Assembly (NCBI GenBank): GCA_963833235.1
Contig: CAWHXG010000006.1
Location: 469,641 to 533,640, forward strand
Direction of reading: 5' to 3'
From: CAWHXG01 sp963833235
Lineage (GTDB): Bacteria; Pseudomonadota; Alphaproteobacteria; Rhodobacterales; Rhodobacteraceae
DNA length: 64,000 nucleotides
Positions 62,799 through 64,000 of the stretch are shown in pieces. Made by a program: the position numbers and the translations under genes. The notes under the pieces were generated by a model, which was given only the letters and a program-made list of their open reading frames with translations, did no database searches and was not told the origin of the DNA. Numbering within the stretch: the stretch's first letter is position 1; every line of letters begins with the position of its first letter.

Positions 62799-63749
62799 TC
62801 AGTCGCCGGCGCAGCGCTTCGGCCGCGGCGGCCACATCCGCCGGGGTCGAGATCGCGCGCGAGGCGAGCCGCCGGTCGATCCGCCGCACCATGCCGCTCA
62901 GCGCCTTGCCCGCGCCGAGCTCCCAGAGCGCATCGACCCCGGCCCCGGCCATGAAGCCCACGCTCTCGCGCCAGCGCACAGCCCCGGTGACCTGTGCACG
63001 AGCTGCGCGCGGATGGCCTCGGGGTCGCTCGTCGGCGCGGCGGTGACGTTGGCGACCAGCGGCACGGCGCGGCGCCTTGATCGGCACCTCGGCCAGCGCT
63101 TCCGCCATCGCTTCGGCCGCGGGCTCATCAGCGCGCAGTGGAACGGCGCGCAGACCGGCAGCATCATCGCGCGCTTGGCGCCGCGATCCGTCGCCAGCGC
63201 CGCCGCCCGCTCGACCGCCGCCCGGTGGCCGCTGACCACCACCTGCCCCGGGTCGTTGTCGTTGGCCGCCTCGCAGACCTCGCCCTCGGCGCGGCCTCGG
63301 CCGCGATGGCGCGCACCGCGTCGATAGTCGAGCCCGAGGATCGCCGCCATCGCGCCTACGCCGACCGGCACCGCCTCCTGCATCGCCGCCCCGCGCCGGC
63401 GCAGCAGCCGCGCGGCGTCGGCCAGCGGTCAGGCGCCGGCGGCGGCCAGCGCCGAGTATTCGCCCAGCGAGTGGCCGGCGACGAAGGCGGCGGCGCCGAG
63501 CCCGACGCCCCTCGGCCTCCAGCGCCCGGATCACCGCCAGCGACATCGCCATCAGCGCCGGCTGCGCGTTCGCGGTCAGGGTCAGCGCCTCGGCCTCGCC
63601 CCTCCCAGATCAGCGCGCGACAGCGTCTCGCCGAGCGCCTCGTCGACCTCGTCGAAGACGGCGCGCGCGGCGGGATAGGCCTCGGCCAGGTCCTCGCCCA
63701 TGCCGACGGCCTGCGCGCCCTGCCCCGGAAAGACGAAAGCCAACGTCAT
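62799..63749 (-). CDS. fabD: Malonyl-CoA:ACP transacylase (many apparent frameshifts)
   Basis: Transfers malonyl from CoA to ACP. The start MTLAFVFPGQGAQAVGMGEDL at 63749 is the family N-terminus. Further blocks are scattered over three frames: ANAQPALMAMSLAVIRALEAEG, AGHSLGEYSALAAAG with the active serine, GAMAAILGLDY, ANDNDPGQVVVSGH, MLPVCAPFHCALMSP with the catalytic His, LVANVTAAPTSDP and ELGAGKALSGMVRRI. Extra bases are frequent, and one in-frame TGA arises from compensating indels. A TGA at 62799-62801 fits as the true stop after mending. Quality here is too low for an exact protein. Confidence 0.85.
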
Positions 63750-64000
63750 CGTAACATACTCCCCCGCGGCGCGCGCACCGCGCCGGTCCGCCGCCGGGCT
63801 TACCGAATGCGCGGCGCAACCGCAAACGGGTGGCGCGGCGCCGGCGCGCACCGGCCACGGCCGCGCCGCAGACGGGTGCCGGGCGGGGCGGCCGTGAACG
63901 CGCGTCCGGGGCCCGGGCGCCCAAACCGCCCATGGCCGCCTTCGGGGGGCGGGGCCCGAGTGGGGCGACGGCACGCGACGGGCCAGGGCCATCCGCACCC
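63750..64000. other. Unassigned end of window
   Basis: A very GC-rich 251-base stretch upstream of fabD. Open frames on the minus strand give Arg/Ala/Gly-rich translations without recognisable motifs. The fabD promoter should be here. Given the heavy indel load just downstream, the absence of a gene call is not strong evidence that none exists. Confidence 0.4.

Noticed and set aside
62799..63749. In-frame TGA in fabD read as selenocysteine
   Set aside because: FabD has no selenocysteine members, and the TGA lies between compensating indels in an error-rich stretch.

Overview
The window reads as chromosomal DNA of a GC-rich alphaproteobacterium of the order Rhodobacterales (Rhodobacter/Paracoccus/roseobacter type). 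The grounds are an IscR with a single cysteine, a VPLPA-CTERM protein, a CckA hybrid kinase with a CtrA-type site upstream, a GTTC-N7-GTTC LexA box before recA, an aglEFGAK operon, corrinoid methyl-transfer genes, and above all a complete gene transfer agent (GTA) head-tail cluster ending at cysE. No transposon, integrase, CRISPR array or rRNA was seen. One tRNA (Gly, CCC) is present.

Layout. 0-8 kb: iscR with a divergent hydrolase, a DUF2235 hydrolase, icd, a sorting-signal surface protein, a YitT membrane protein, a decayed SMR transporter and typA. 8-16.8 kb (minus strand): small MOSC and DUF1330 genes, alaS, recA, cckA and an RsmB-type methyltransferase. 17-28 kb: guaB, the alpha-glucoside import operon aglEFGAK, and a divergent beta-glucosidase/glucokinase pair that would feed glycolysis. 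27.8-34.4 kb: rlmE, ppx, then a folate/corrinoid methyl-transfer block (small conserved protein, methylene-THF reductase, methyl-THF:corrinoid methyltransferase, RamA-like reactivator) and tRNA-Gly. 34.5-41.7 kb: anmK, tyrS, two cyclophilins, pgk, fba, ftsB and cysE. 41.7-56.9 kb: the GTA structural cluster, transcribed on the minus strand from g1 (small terminase) to g15 and a DUF2793 protein. 57-63.7 kb: an alanine symporter, then mltG-fabF-acpP-fabG-fabD.

How it fits together. The GTA genes make small phage-like particles that package host DNA. In Rhodobacter this is controlled by the CckA-ChpT-CtrA phosphorelay and by LexA, and recipients need RecA. cckA and recA lie 40-45 kb from the cluster here. 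cckA is preceded by a perfect TTAA-N7-TTAA site and a near-LexA GAAC-N8-GAAC element. The strongest unexplained signals are RNA structures in the GTA operon: an intrinsic terminator 39 bases before g1, downstream of any likely promoter, and a large three-part hairpin in the gene-free g2-g3 gap.

Sequence quality. At least eight housekeeping genes are broken by single-base indels, mostly +1 insertions, and their lengths become normal when these are removed. The density rises sharply after about 60.3 kb, so fabF, fabG and fabD read in many fragments. These look like sequencing or assembly errors rather than pseudogenes. Coordinates below span the whole reconstructed gene.
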